Positions 35,275 to 45,067 of a stretch of DNA of 64,000 nucleotides are shown here, piece after piece. The stretch is taken from positions 103,574 to 167,573 of the forward strand of contig CAOKFI010000003.1 of the NCBI GenBank assembly GCA_948467675.1, in the 5' to 3' direction. Under the pieces are notes generated by a model. That model had not been told where the DNA came from, did not search any database, and was given only the letters and a program-made list of their open reading frames with translations. A program made the position numbers and the translations under genes. The DNA comes from an uncultured Porphyromonadaceae bacterium (lineage in GTDB: Bacteria > Bacteroidota > Bacteroidia > Bacteroidales > Muribaculaceae). The stretch's first letter is position 1; every line of letters begins with the position of its first letter.

Positions 35275-36128
35275 AACGTACCCTCTGGCTGGCATTGGCG
35301 GCACTGGCTATAGCCGCATATCTGGTTTTCGCCCTTATATGGACGGGAACACAGGCGTCGCATGCCGTATGCCAGGGTATAGACATAGAGATAACCGACA
35401 CTGTCGGACACGGATTCGTCACCACCCGCGAGATAGCCAACGAACTCGGGCCGTGGAACAATGCGCCGTCGCGTACGCTCGACAGCATAGACATAGACTC
35501 GATGGAACGACTCCTCAACACTATCGACAAGATCGAGAACGTGTCTGTGACACGCACCACCGACAGCCGCATACATCTCAGAGTCAACCCGATGCATCCT
35601 GTAGCAAGAGTCTGGGACAGCGGCCGTTCATACTACATAAACCGCGAAGGCAAACGCATCACGGCCAACGCCCGGTATCACACCGATGTACCCGTCATAA
35701 CCGGCACGTTCGACAGCGTTTTCCAGCCTACGGCACTGCTGCCGCTGATAGACTATATCGAAGCCGACTCCACCTGGAGCTCGCTGATAACCATGATAAA
35801 GACTGACCGCCGCCATAACGTGATACTGATACCTATGATACGCGGCCATGTGATCAATTTCGGATCTATAGCAAATATCCCCGACAAATTCTCGCGGCTG
35901 CACCGCATGTACACAGAAGTGCTGCCGGTCAAGGGGTGGAACTATTACGACACTCTGTCCGTGAAATGGGACGGACAGGTAGTTGCCACACGCCGGCACA
36001 ACAAGCTGCCTGCACCGGCTGTTATAGTGGACGACGGATCCGACGATGACGTGGGCGATATCGGCACGATGCTCATCGACACTGACGACGGAAAGCAATC
36101 CCAAAAAACGCAGAAAACTAAACCCTGA
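35271..36128 (+). CDS. ftsQ: cell division protein FtsQ
   Basis: Bitopic division protein linking FtsA/FtsZ to the septal synthase. A 285-residue protein starting with GTG (35271), which overlaps the murC stop (GTGA). One transmembrane helix (LALAALAIAAYLVFALIW, about 5-22) is followed by a POTRA-like region (about 35-110, GHGFVTTREIANELG) and the beta domain (about 115-245, RVWDSGRSYYINREGKRI and PVKGWNYYDTLSVKW). A polar Asp-rich tail ends the protein. The sequence is divergent, as usual for FtsQ; the position supports it. Confidence 0.92.
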   Translation: MKRTLWLALAALAIAAYLVFALIWTGTQASHAVCQGIDIEITDTVGHGFVTTREIANELGPWNNAPSRTLDSIDIDSMERLLNTIDKIENVSVTRTTDSRIHLRVNPMHPVARVWDSGRSYYINREGKRITANARYHTDVPVITGTFDSVFQPTALLPLIDYIEADSTWSSLITMIKTDRRHNVILIPMIRGHVINFGSIANIPDKFSRLHRMYTEVLPVKGWNYYDTLSVKWDGQVVATRRHNKLPAPAVIVDDGSDDDVGDIGTMLIDTDDGKQSQKTQKTKP

Positions 36129-36129
36129 T

Positions 36130-37500
36130 ATGGAACCAAGATACATAGTCGCCATCGAGATTGGAAGCTCCAAGATAAAAGGAGCCGTAGGCACCGTCGA
36201 GTCCGACGGTACTCTGTCGGTCATTGCAGTCGAGGAGGAAAAACGGGTCAATTGTGTGCGCTACGGATGCATACAGAACGTTGACGAAGTGAGTTTCTGC
36301 GTCAGCAAGATCATACGTTGCCTGCAGAACCGCATATATCCGCGCCAGATACGGGGCGTATATGCCGGCATAGGCGGACGTTCGCTACTGTCGGCCGTAA
36401 GAGAAGCCGAACGGCAGCTTGCCGACGAGATGGAGATCACCGAACGGATAATCGAACAGATAAAATCGGAAGCCAACACCACACTGACCGACAGAAACGT
36501 AGTGTCGGTAGAGCCGATGGAATTCATCGTCGACAACCAGACGATCATAAATCCGGTGGGCACATTCGGGCAGAATATCCGCGCCACGCTCAACGTGATC
36601 ACATGCAAACCGCAGATCATCAAAAATATCAACCGGGTGCTCGTGGAGAAACTCCAGCTCCATGTGTGCGGATATATCGTACGCCAGCTCGCCGAGGCGG
36701 ATCTCGTGCTCACTGAAGACGAAAAACGTCTTGGCTGTATGTTCGTCGACATGGGAGCCGAGACCACCACCGTGTCGATCTACAAGAACGGATCCCTGCA
36801 ATACCTCTCCACTCTGCCTCTCGGATCACGCAACATCACACGCGACATAACTGCGCTCAACTACATCGAAGAACGCGCAGAAGAAATAAAGAAAGCCGTC
36901 GGAAACGCCAATCCGTCGGAAACATCGGCATCGTCCATAGCCGCCGAAGGCATAGACACGACTGAAATCAACAACTATGTGCAGGCACGTGCAGGCGAAA
37001 TCATGGCCAATATCACCGAACAGCTCAACTATGCAGGCCTGAAGGCATCGGAAATCCCCGGGGGCATAGTCATGATCGGCGGAGGAAGCAAGCTGCGCGG
37101 ATTCAGCACCCTGCTCGCCAATCAGACCAAGCTGAAAGTGCGCCAGGGACTCGCGCCGTCGGGTGTACGCATATCCGACTCCGGCATCAAGGCCGACGAG
37201 GCGGTCGATGTCATCGCAATTCTTGCCGCTGCCGCCCGAATGGCTCCTGCCGAATGTGTGTTCACACCCGAACGTCACGAAGACGAGAACGACGAACCGG
37301 AAGAAGATATCCATAACCGGAATACGGCCGGCGATAACAGATCGAAGAAACGCAGGCATGACGACGACGATGATGACGATGAGTACGAAGATGAACGTCC
37401 GCGTCGAGGAGGCAGCTTCTGGGGAAACCTGCGTACACGCGTAGAGAATCTTATCAACGGCAACGAAGACGACGATTTCTTCGATGACGACGAAAAATAA
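36130..37500 (+). CDS. ftsA: cell division protein FtsA
   Basis: Actin-like protein that ties FtsZ filaments to the membrane. A 456-residue protein with the N-terminal phosphate loop VAIEIGSSKIKGAVG, the SHS2/1C domain (about 85-165), MFVDMGAETTTVSIYKNG (phosphate 2) and GGIVMIGGGSKLRGF (adenosine). After residue 380 comes a long charged linker with a run of seven Asp (RRHDDDDDDDEYEDE), then an amphipathic candidate helix SFWGNLRTRVENLING, then a final acidic tail (NEDDDFFDDDEK). The start at 36130 (MEPRYIV) follows the ftsQ stop by one base. Confidence 0.96.
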   Translation: MEPRYIVAIEIGSSKIKGAVGTVESDGTLSVIAVEEEKRVNCVRYGCIQNVDEVSFCVSKIIRCLQNRIYPRQIRGVYAGIGGRSLLSAVREAERQLADEMEITERIIEQIKSEANTTLTDRNVVSVEPMEFIVDNQTIINPVGTFGQNIRATLNVITCKPQIIKNINRVLVEKLQLHVCGYIVRQLAEADLVLTEDEKRLGCMFVDMGAETTTVSIYKNGSLQYLSTLPLGSRNITRDITALNYIEERAEEIKKAVGNANPSETSASSIAAEGIDTTEINNYVQARAGEIMANITEQLNYAGLKASEIPGGIVMIGGGSKLRGFSTLLANQTKLKVRQGLAPSGVRISDSGIKADEAVDVIAILAAAARMAPAECVFTPERHEDENDEPEEDIHNRNTAGDNRSKKRRHDDDDDDDEYEDERPRRGGSFWGNLRTRVENLINGNEDDDFFDDDEK

Positions 37501-37537
37501 CATATCCGCAACACTCCCAAACACAGCAAATACGGAC

Positions 37538-38875
37538 ATGGATACTGAAAATACAAACCACAACTTCATAGCTGAACCGCTCGATCCGAGCGAAACCTCC
37601 ATCATCAAGGTAATCGGTGTGGGCGGAGGAGGCAACAATGCCATCAACCACATGTTCCGGCAGGGCATAGAACGCGTATCGTTCGTGGTGTGCAACACCG
37701 ACCAGCAGGCGCTGACAAAATCGCCGGTACCGACCAAAGTCCTGTTGGGATCCACCGGACTCGGAGCGGGCAACAAGCCGGAAGTGGCACGTGCGGCAGC
37801 AGAAGAGAGCATCGACAAGATCCACGATCTGTTCGATGACAACACGCGCATGGTATTCATCACTGCCGGCATGGGCGGCGGCACAGGCACAGGCGCATCG
37901 CCGGTAGTAGCGAGGGTAGCCAAGGAACACAACGTGCTCACCATAGGTATTGTGACAATACCGTTCCTTTTCGAAGGCGAGAAAAAAATACTCAAGGCCG
38001 AAGAAGGTGCGATCGAAATGAGCAAATACGTCGACGCGCTGCTGGTGATCAACAACAACCGGCTCATAGAGATATATCCCGACTGGGATCTTATAAACGC
38101 TTTCGGAAAAGCCGACGACACACTGGCCACAGCAGCCAGAAGCATATCGGAACTCATCACCTGCGAAGGATACATAAACCTCGACTTCAACGACGTGGAC
38201 ACAACCCTGCGCAACGGCGGATCGGCTGTCATTTCCACCGGATACGGCGAAGGAGAGAACCGTGTGACACAGGCCATTCAGGACGCACTAAACTCGCCTC
38301 TGCTCAAAAACCGCGACATCAAGGGAGCGAAAAAACTGCTGTTCAATCTCTACTTTTCGCGCGAAGCCGAACAGACTCTCAAGACCGTCGAGGCCGAAGA
38401 ATTCAACAGTTTCGTAAGCACCATCGACGACGACGGGGTTGATGTGATCTGGGGTATGGCCTATGACGACACACTCGGCGACAAAGTGAAGATAACAATA
38501 CTCGCCGCCGGATTCAACACCCTCGACAACAGTGTAGCCCGCGACACCCCCAAACCTCCGGTTCCGGGAGCCGCATCGAAACCATCGGAACGTACTGCCG
38601 CCGAACGCCTTACCGACCTCTACGGAGCCGATCAGGTAGCAGTATTGCAGACCATCAAGGACCGGGCCCGCTACATAATACTGACACCGGAGCAGATGGA
38701 CGACGATGCAATTGTGGAAAAACTCGAGCGCACGCCGGCATATAACCGCGACAAACGTGTGGCCGACGAGATCAAAGCATCAGCCAAAACACCGGCACCC
38801 ACACCGGCACCGAAACCCGGCAATACCGGCCATCAGCACGGCGGCACCATACTCGACTTCTCAAAAGAACTGTAA
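37538..38875 (+). CDS. ftsZ: cell division GTPase FtsZ
   Basis: Tubulin-like GTPase that forms the Z ring. A 445-residue protein with KVIGVGGGGNNAINHM, the tubulin signature GMGGGTGTGASP, NFNDVDT-like LDFNDVDTTL and DDDGVDVIWGMAYDD. A variable Pro/Ala-rich linker leads to the conserved tip GGTILDFSKEL that binds FtsA. The start at 37538 (MDTENTN) is preferred; an in-frame ATG at 37484 would overlap the end of ftsA by 17 bases and add 18 low-complexity residues. It is the last gene of the dcw cluster, followed by the hairpin at 38938-38966. Confidence 0.97.
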   Translation: MDTENTNHNFIAEPLDPSETSIIKVIGVGGGGNNAINHMFRQGIERVSFVVCNTDQQALTKSPVPTKVLLGSTGLGAGNKPEVARAAAEESIDKIHDLFDDNTRMVFITAGMGGGTGTGASPVVARVAKEHNVLTIGIVTIPFLFEGEKKILKAEEGAIEMSKYVDALLVINNNRLIEIYPDWDLINAFGKADDTLATAARSISELITCEGYINLDFNDVDTTLRNGGSAVISTGYGEGENRVTQAIQDALNSPLLKNRDIKGAKKLLFNLYFSREAEQTLKTVEAEEFNSFVSTIDDDGVDVIWGMAYDDTLGDKVKITILAAGFNTLDNSVARDTPKPPVPGAASKPSERTAAERLTDLYGADQVAVLQTIKDRARYIILTPEQMDDDAIVEKLERTPAYNRDKRVADEIKASAKTPAPTPAPKPGNTGHQHGGTILDFSKEL

Positions 38876-38937
38876 ATCGTCATCCATTTGACGATATATT
38901 ACCACAGACTCAACTGACACGCAACCGCATACATGTC

Positions 38938-38966
38938 CGAAAGTCCGCAATATCGGCGGGCTTTCG
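38938..38966 (+). terminator. terminator of the dcw cluster
   Basis: CGAAAGTCCGC (38938-38948) with GCGGGCTTTCG (38956-38966), one T-G wobble, seven-base loop, 62 bases past the ftsZ stop. Confidence 0.75.
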
Positions 38967-38979
38967 CCGTTAATAGTGT

Positions 38980-40395
38980 ATGACCCTACGATTTATATTA
39001 TACACTATAGCGGCCGCCATCGGAGCGGCTCTATGCTCCTGTATCGAGGACGGTGTCACCACATCGGCATCGGATCAGCCGGTATGCTCGACCGACACCC
39101 TCGACCTCGGCCTTATATTCACCGGAGAGGGATCGCCTACCCATTCGTTCAAGATATATAACCGTCACCCCAAAATAATCAGTCTGGCATCCGTGACAAT
39201 CCGTAACGGACAATATTTCCGGATGAACGTAGACGGATTTTCAGGAAAAGAATTCTCAGGAGTCGAAATCAGACCCAAAGACTCCATATTCGTATTCGTC
39301 GAAGCCACCCTGCCATCCAACGGAGGGCAGAGCCTGCCGGTAGAAATCACAGACCATATCGACATTGAAGCCAACGGACGCACATCGTCAGTTGTGCTAC
39401 GTGCCGATGGCCAGGATGTCGACAGACTGCATGCACACGAGATAACAGCCGATACCCGTATGGACGCAACACTCCCGTATCAGATATTCGACAGTCTGGT
39501 CGTACGTTCCGGAGCCACCCTTACACTCGAGCCGGGGACACGCCTCTATTTCCATGACAAAGCCGAACTGCGGGTCTACGGCACCCTGCAAAGCAAAGGC
39601 ACCTCCGATGCTCCCGTGATCATGCGCGGCGACCGTCACGGAGCTGTAGTTGGGAGCATCGATTTCAACATCATGCCCGGCCAATGGCGGGGGATCGCAT
39701 TCTTCAACGGAAGCCACGGCAACTCATTGGCCTATACATCCGTCATCAACACATCCTACGGCATAGTAGCCGATTCTCTCGGCTCAGCGTCCGACCATGG
39801 CGGCACCGCACCGCTGACACTCACGGCATGCCGGCTGCACAACTCCTCGGGATCTGTACTGACCGCCATACATACTGATGTCAACGCCGACGCATGCGAG
39901 ATGTCAGATGCTCCCTGGAGTGTGGTCAACCTCCACGGCGGCATCCACCGCCTGAACCGGTGCACACTTGCCAACACCTACATATTCTCTGTGGTGCGCG
40001 GAGCCATACTTACGCTGGGACATATCGATGACAAGAGCGATGACGGCTCCGGGTTACCATATACCGATGCGCTCGTAACCAACTCGATAATACACGGCAA
40101 CGGAACCCCCATATTTCCGGCCGACATAGCCGGATCTGCAATAACTTTCAACAGATGCATGTTCGGACTGAAAGGCTCCGATGACGAAAATTTCATCCAG
40201 TGTCTGTGGGAGAGCGACCCTCTGTTCGCCGTTGACCGCGCCAACTACATATTCGACTACCGCCTGCTTCCCGACTCCCCCGCTGCCGATGCCGCCGATC
40301 TCGGACTTGACACCCCTACAACCCCCGCCACCGACTTTTACGGTACCGCCATCGGCCTGACCCTCGGCGCATTCGGCATACCCGTAACCGAATAA
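38980..40395 (+). CDS. lipoprotein with right-handed beta-helix, unknown function
   Basis: A 471-residue protein with a lipoprotein signal peptide (FILYTIAAAIGAALCSC, lipobox LCSC). The N-terminal part (about 25-140) resembles an abnormal-spindle/ASPM-like beta domain: TDTLDLGLIFTGEGSPTHSF and SVTIRNGQYFRM. From 150 on, it shows repeated short strands typical of a parallel beta-helix: LVVRSGATLTLEPGTRLYFH, LRVYGTLQSKGT and VTNSIIHGNGTPIF. This arrangement is common in Bacteroidetes surface lipoproteins. Ligand unknown. It starts 13 bases after the dcw terminator; no promoter box was recognised. Confidence 0.75.
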   Translation: MTLRFILYTIAAAIGAALCSCIEDGVTTSASDQPVCSTDTLDLGLIFTGEGSPTHSFKIYNRHPKIISLASVTIRNGQYFRMNVDGFSGKEFSGVEIRPKDSIFVFVEATLPSNGGQSLPVEITDHIDIEANGRTSSVVLRADGQDVDRLHAHEITADTRMDATLPYQIFDSLVVRSGATLTLEPGTRLYFHDKAELRVYGTLQSKGTSDAPVIMRGDRHGAVVGSIDFNIMPGQWRGIAFFNGSHGNSLAYTSVINTSYGIVADSLGSASDHGGTAPLTLTACRLHNSSGSVLTAIHTDVNADACEMSDAPWSVVNLHGGIHRLNRCTLANTYIFSVVRGAILTLGHIDDKSDDGSGLPYTDALVTNSIIHGNGTPIFPADIAGSAITFNRCMFGLKGSDDENFIQCLWESDPLFAVDRANYIFDYRLLPDSPAADAADLGLDTPTTPATDFYGTAIGLTLGAFGIPVTE

Positions 40396-40427
40396 ATTGG
40401 CGGAATCGGAGGAATTTGCTATTTTTG
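40396..40427 (+). promoter_or_regulatory. promoter of the DUF4254-ruvB operon
   Basis: ATTG (40396-40399), 20 bases, TATTTTTG (40420-40427), 25 bases before the ATG at 40453. The -33 box overlaps the end of the previous gene. Confidence 0.75.
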
Positions 40428-40452
40428 TAAAAACTATAAACACGACAGCATC

Positions 40453-41058
40453 ATGACATTCGCAGAAAACGCTTTCGATATATTCAGCGGCACAACAGCA
40501 CTCTACCACACTACAGACTGCGTAGACGCTCCGCATGCCAACCCCTACTCCGAAGGCTCGATCGAGGCAGTACTTGCCGCAAAAAACTGGATCGACGCCG
40601 TGCAATGGCATCTGGAAGACATTATCCGTGATCCCCAGATCGATCCCGTGGCCGCTCTGGCATTGAAACGCCGCATCGACAAGTCCAATCAGGACCGTAC
40701 CGACATGGTAGAGGAACTGGATACATATTTCCGCTCCAAGTATGCCGATGTAAAGATTCTGGAGAATGCCACGATCAACACAGAGAGCCCCGCATGGGCA
40801 CTCGACCGCCTGTCGATCCTCGCGCTGAAGATATACCACATGCAGGCCGAAGTGGATCGCACCGATGCCGCTCCGGACCATCGCGAACGCTGCGCGGCAA
40901 AACTGGCGGTACTGCTCGAACAGAAAACAGACCTGATCACCGCGATAGACCAGCTGCTCGACGACATAGCAGCCGGACGCAAGTACATGAAAGTATACCG
41001 TCAGATGAAAATGTACAACGATCCGTCGACCAACCCGGTGCTCTATGGGAGCAAATGA
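40453..41058 (+). CDS. DUF4254 domain-containing protein
   Basis: A 201-residue, probably all-helical cytoplasmic protein. Seen: [15 protein letters not shown] near the N-terminus, [40 protein letters not shown] and [14 protein letters not shown]. These match the Bacteroidetes DUF4254 family, of unknown function, often found near LPS or glycosyltransferase genes. It overlaps the ruvB start by 14 bases. Here a link to the downstream flippase and glycosyltransferase is possible but not shown. Confidence 0.85.
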   Translation: MTFAENAFDIFSGTTALYHTTDCVDAPHANPYSEGSIEAVLAAKNWIDAVQWHLEDIIRDPQIDPVAALALKRRIDKSNQDRTDMVEELDTYFRSKYADVKILENATINTESPAWALDRLSILALKIYHMQAEVDRTDAAPDHRERCAAKLAVLLEQKTDLITAIDQLLDDIAAGRKYMKVYRQMKMYNDPSTNPVLYGSK

Positions 41059-42085
41059 CAGCATATCCGACGGTTTTGATATCCGCGCCACAGGTCGCCC
41101 CTCATCGGAACAGGACCTTGAAAAGGCGCTGCGCCCCGACGCGTTCAATTCGTTCAGCGGACAGGAAAAGATAGTCGAGAATCTGCGCGTATTCGTAGCG
41201 GCCGCGCGTGGCCGTGGAGAAGCGCTCGACCACACTCTGCTGCACGGTCCTCCAGGGCTCGGCAAGACCACCTTGTCAGGCATCATCGCCAACGAACTTG
41301 GCGTAAGCATGAAAGTGACCTCAGGACCGGTGCTCGACAAACCGGGCGATCTGGCCGGCATTCTCACATCGCTCGAAGAAAACGACGTGCTGTTCATCGA
41401 CGAGATACACCGTCTGAGCCCTGTAGTGGAGGAATATCTGTATTCCGCCATGGAGGACTACCGTATCGACATCATGATCGACAAAGGGCCTGGAGCCAGA
41501 TCGGTACAGCTGTCGCTCGCCCCGTTCACATTGGTGGGAGCCACAACCCGAAGCGGACTGCTCACCTCACCGCTACGGGCAAGATTCGGTATCAACTGCC
41601 ACCTCGAATACTACGGACACGAAGTGCTCGAGCGCATAATACTACGATCGGCTTCGCTGCTCGGAGTCGAGTGCACTGCCGAAGCAGCCCACGAAATAGC
41701 GTTGCGCAGCCGCGGCACGCCTCGTATAGCCAACGCACTGCTGCGAAGGGTGCGCGACTTCGCCCAGGTCAAAGGCAACGGCGTGGTCGAACCCGGGATA
41801 GCCCGCTATGCCCTGGAGGCACTGAACATAGACCGGTACGGACTTGACGAGATCGACCACAAGATACTGTCGACAATAATCACCAAGTTCCACGGAGGTC
41901 CGGTAGGACTCTCGACCATAGCCACCGCGCTCGGAGAGGATCCCGGAACAATCGAGGAAGTCTATGAACCGTTCCTGATCCAGGAAGGTTTCATAAAACG
42001 TACCCCTCGGGGACGCGAAGTCACGCCTCTGGCCTACACACATCTCGGCCACACCTCCGCGCCGGCCGCAGGAACCCTGTTTTAA
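41045..42085 (+). CDS. ruvB: Holliday junction branch migration helicase RuvB
   Basis: Hexameric motor that moves Holliday junctions with RuvA. A 346-residue AAA+ protein: [15 protein letters not shown], Walker A GPPGLGKT (68-75), Walker [11 protein letters not shown], sensor 1 [18 protein letters not shown], the winged-helix [29 protein letters not shown] split here by family motif blocks, and RTPRGREVT near the end. Its ATG lies inside the preceding gene. ruvA and ruvC are not nearby. Confidence 0.97.
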   Translation: MGANDSISDGFDIRATGRPSSEQDLEKALRPDAFNSFSGQEKIVENLRVFVAAARGRGEALDHTLLHGPPGLGKTTLSGIIANELGVSMKVTSGPVLDKPGDLAGILTSLEENDVLFIDEIHRLSPVVEEYLYSAMEDYRIDIMIDKGPGARSVQLSLAPFTLVGATTRSGLLTSPLRARFGINCHLEYYGHEVLERIILRSASLLGVECTAEAAHEIALRSRGTPRIANALLRRVRDFAQVKGNGVVEPGIARYALEALNIDRYGLDEIDHKILSTIITKFHGGPVGLSTIATALGEDPGTIEEVYEPFLIQEGFIKRTPRGREVTPLAYTHLGHTSAPAAGTLF

Positions 42086-42107
42086 ACACAAACATCTCTA
42101 TACCGAC

Positions 42108-43613
42108 ATGGCCGGACTGAAAAGTTTAGCAAAAGACACCGCCATATATGGTCTCAGTTCCATTGTTGGACGATTTCTGAACTGGTGCCTGGTACCGCTC
42201 TACACAGCTATGTTCGCTGCATCGGAGTACGGTATCGTGACATATATATACTCGATCGTGGCACTGGTCATGATCATTCTGACATACGGCATGGAGACCG
42301 GCTTCTTCCGGTTTGCCAATCATGACCGATACAAGGATCCGGAAGAGGTATACACCACCTCTCTGACATCGCTGGCTGTGACATCGGCTCTGTTCGTGGC
42401 CGCGGTTCTGGCGTTTATCGATCCGTTAAGCGGCGCCCTGGAGTGTGGCGGGCACCCGGAATATATCGGGATAATGGCCGTGACAGTCGCCATCGACGCA
42501 TTTACAGCATTGCCGTTCGCCTATCTGCGGTTCCGCAAACGACCGCTCCGGTTCGCCGCACTGCGGCTCATAAACATAGGCCTGAACATAGGCCTGAACA
42601 TACTGTTCATACTGATCTGCCCGTGGCTCATGAAGCAGGCGCCGCAGATCGTCGACGGATGGTATGATCCCGGTTTCGGCATAGGATACATATTCCTTGC
42701 CAACCTGATAAGTTCCGGTGTAATGATGCTCCTGCTCATACCCGAAATATTCCGACGTCCATGGCGTTTCAACTGGCCGCTGCTCCGCAGCATGCTGTCA
42801 TACTCATTTCCACTGCTCATCCTCGGGATAGCCGGAATCATGAACCAGACCATCGACAAGATTCTGTATCCGGTGCTGGTACAGGATCCGCAGGAAGCCA
42901 TGCACGGCCTCGGCATATACGGCGCCAACTACAAGATCGCCATCGTAATGGTCATGTTCCTGCAGGCATTCAGGTTCGCCTACGAGCCTTTCATTTTCGC
43001 AAAAGACAAGGAGAAAGGCGACAACAGACTGCAATCCTACGCCGACGCCATGAAATATTTCGTGATTTTCGCGCTCATAATATTTCTCGGGGTCATGTAC
43101 TATCTCGACGTGATACGCCACTTCATATCGTCCGACTACTTCGCCGGACTTAAAGTCGTGCCTGTGATAATGCTCGCCGAACTGTTTTTCGGAATATTCT
43201 TCAATCTGTCGATATGGTACAAACTCACCGACAAGACCATCTGGGGAGCATGGTTCTCACTCGGCGGACTCGCCGTAACCGTAGGACTTAACATCCTTCT
43301 TGTGCCGCAGTTCGGATACATGGGATGCGCCTGGGCTGCCTTGGCATGCTACACATCCATGATGATTGCCAGCTACTTCATAGGACGGTCAAGACTGGCC
43401 GTTCCATATCAGACAGGCCGCATAATCGGTTATTTCGGCATAGCGGCAGTACTATACGCCGCAGGAATAGCCGTGGATACCGGCTCATCATGGGCTGATA
43501 TGCTGCTGCGCACTCCTCTGCTACTGCTGTTCATATACACAGTCCTACGGCTGGAACACATCGACCCGCGCTCTTTCGCAAAAATCATATGCCGGCGCCG
43601 CAGGCCGGCATAA
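42108..43613 (+). CDS. polysaccharide/lipid flippase (MATE/Wzx superfamily)
   Basis: A 501-residue protein with about 14 hydrophobic helices, starting with the family-typical DTAIYGLSSIVGRFLNWCL and including ETGFFRFA, YSFPLLILGIAGIMNQTIDK and APQIVDGWYDPGFG-type loops. It belongs to the oligosaccharide flippase / polysaccharide biosynthesis membrane protein group, which moves lipid-linked glycans across the inner membrane. The substrate is unknown. MurJ is also in this superfamily, so it could serve lipid II, but the adjoining glycosyltransferase suggests surface glycans. Confidence 0.85.
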   Translation: MAGLKSLAKDTAIYGLSSIVGRFLNWCLVPLYTAMFAASEYGIVTYIYSIVALVMIILTYGMETGFFRFANHDRYKDPEEVYTTSLTSLAVTSALFVAAVLAFIDPLSGALECGGHPEYIGIMAVTVAIDAFTALPFAYLRFRKRPLRFAALRLINIGLNIGLNILFILICPWLMKQAPQIVDGWYDPGFGIGYIFLANLISSGVMMLLLIPEIFRRPWRFNWPLLRSMLSYSFPLLILGIAGIMNQTIDKILYPVLVQDPQEAMHGLGIYGANYKIAIVMVMFLQAFRFAYEPFIFAKDKEKGDNRLQSYADAMKYFVIFALIIFLGVMYYLDVIRHFISSDYFAGLKVVPVIMLAELFFGIFFNLSIWYKLTDKTIWGAWFSLGGLAVTVGLNILLVPQFGYMGCAWAALACYTSMMIASYFIGRSRLAVPYQTGRIIGYFGIAAVLYAAGIAVDTGSSWADMLLRTPLLLLFIYTVLRLEHIDPRSFAKIICRRRRPA

Positions 43614-43657
43614 ACCGACACAGTATCCTTCCCCGTCATCCTACATATCCGAACATT

Positions 43658-45067
43658 ATGAGACAGGACAGATTCAACAAAATCAAGGACACGCTCGTGA
43701 GCTACTTCTCGCTCACGGACTACATCATCCCTCAGGAAGAAGCCGAAGCGGCCATCCGTGAAGGCATATCTTTCCGCGGCACAAACATCCTGATACTCAT
43801 ATTCGCCATACTGATAGCCTCGCTCGGACTCAACACCAACTCCACTGCAGTGATAATAGGCGCTATGCTGATCTCACCGCTCATGGGACCGATAATCGGA
43901 GTCGGGCTCGGAGTCGGAATCCACGATTTCACACTGATAAAACGATCGGTGCGGAACCTCGCCATGGCCACAGGCTTCAGCATACTCGCATCCACAATAT
44001 ACTTTCTCATATCACCCGTCAATGAAGGGCACTCCGAACTGCTGGCACGCACATCACCCACCATCTACGACGTGCTTATAGGATTTTTCGGAGGATGCGC
44101 CGGAATCATCGGCATTGGATCCCGCAGCAAAGGCAACGTTATTCCCGGTGTAGCGATAGCCACCGCGCTCATGCCGCCGTTGTGTACCGTCGGATACGGA
44201 CTGGCCACCGCACAGCCCCACTACTTCATCGGCGCGTTCTATCTGTTTCTTATCAACTCCATATACATCGCGTTTGCCACGACCGTAGGCGTCAAACTCA
44301 TGAAATACCAGCATGTGCAGTTCGTAAACGAAGCGCGTGCTCGGAAAGTGCGCCGCATAGTCTATGCGATCGTGATCATAACCATGCTCCCGAGCGTATA
44401 CCTCACATGGTCCATGCTGCGGCAGAACCAGTATTCTATGCATGTGCGCCAGTTCGTCACCAAAGCCATGAACTTCCCCGACACTCAGGTGCTGAGCTAC
44501 AATGAAACCAGTCGGAACGGACAGCGGGTACTCGAAGTGACTCTGATAGGACGCCTGCTCCCTGTCGACTCGCTGAGACTGGCGCTGACACCACGTCTGG
44601 CCGACTTCGGACTCGACGGCACCAGACTCAACTTCATACAGGGCGATGACCGTCCGCTGACCGCCATCACCTCAGGCCAGCTGAATTCATCGTCGGTCAA
44701 AGACATATACCAGGCATCGCAGAATGCCATCAGCCGGCAGCAATCCACCATCGACTCGCTGCGTTATGTCAACTCATGGCGGGAGCGTCAGGACACCATC
44801 AGCGCTACCATATCGCCTGAAATAAAAGTACTGTTCCCGGAAGTGAGCGAAATAGCCATAGCTCCCGCAGTATTCAGCGCCACAGACCATCCGAGTCTCG
44901 ACACTATGACCGTGGCACTCGTAAAATACACACGTCCGATGGCTGCCGCCCAACGCGATAAATTCAAGGCCTACCTCCAGGCACGCGTACAGGCACGCCA
45001 TATCAGCCTGATCGATATCGGAAGTGCCGTGACATTCCCGAACCGCCAGAAAGAAAGAAATCCATGA
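43658..45067 (+). CDS. DUF389 membrane protein (TIGR00341-like)
   Basis: A 469-residue protein starting MRQDRFNKIK; an in-frame upstream ATG at 43589 lies inside the previous gene. Residues about 45-245 hold the DUF389 helices: LILIFAILIASLGLNTNSTA, VIIGAMLISPLMGPIIG, GIGSRSKGNVIPGVAIATAL and PPLCTVGYGL. A further helix (VYAIVIITMLPSVYLTW) and a soluble C-terminal domain (about 285-469) with a coiled segment follow. The function of DUF389 is unknown. The stop overlaps the next gene by four bases. Confidence 0.88.
   Translation: MRQDRFNKIKDTLVSYFSLTDYIIPQEEAEAAIREGISFRGTNILILIFAILIASLGLNTNSTAVIIGAMLISPLMGPIIGVGLGVGIHDFTLIKRSVRNLAMATGFSILASTIYFLISPVNEGHSELLARTSPTIYDVLIGFFGGCAGIIGIGSRSKGNVIPGVAIATALMPPLCTVGYGLATAQPHYFIGAFYLFLINSIYIAFATTVGVKLMKYQHVQFVNEARARKVRRIVYAIVIITMLPSVYLTWSMLRQNQYSMHVRQFVTKAMNFPDTQVLSYNETSRNGQRVLEVTLIGRLLPVDSLRLALTPRLADFGLDGTRLNFIQGDDRPLTAITSGQLNSSSVKDIYQASQNAISRQQSTIDSLRYVNSWRERQDTISATISPEIKVLFPEVSEIAIAPAVFSATDHPSLDTMTVALVKYTRPMAAAQRDKFKAYLQARVQARHISLIDIGSAVTFPNRQKERNP

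Noticed and set aside
36046..36129. Upstream ATG for ftsA
   Set aside because: Lies inside ftsQ, and the added 28 residues do not match FtsA; MEPRYIVAIEIG is the normal start.
36826..38277. 483-residue minus-strand frame across ftsA and ftsZ
   Set aside because: Antisense shadow of two certain genes; low-complexity translation (serine and valine runs) and no motif.
40054..41451. 465-residue minus-strand frame across the lipoprotein, DUF4254 and ruvB genes
   Set aside because: Crosses three real genes in antisense and has no recognised domain.
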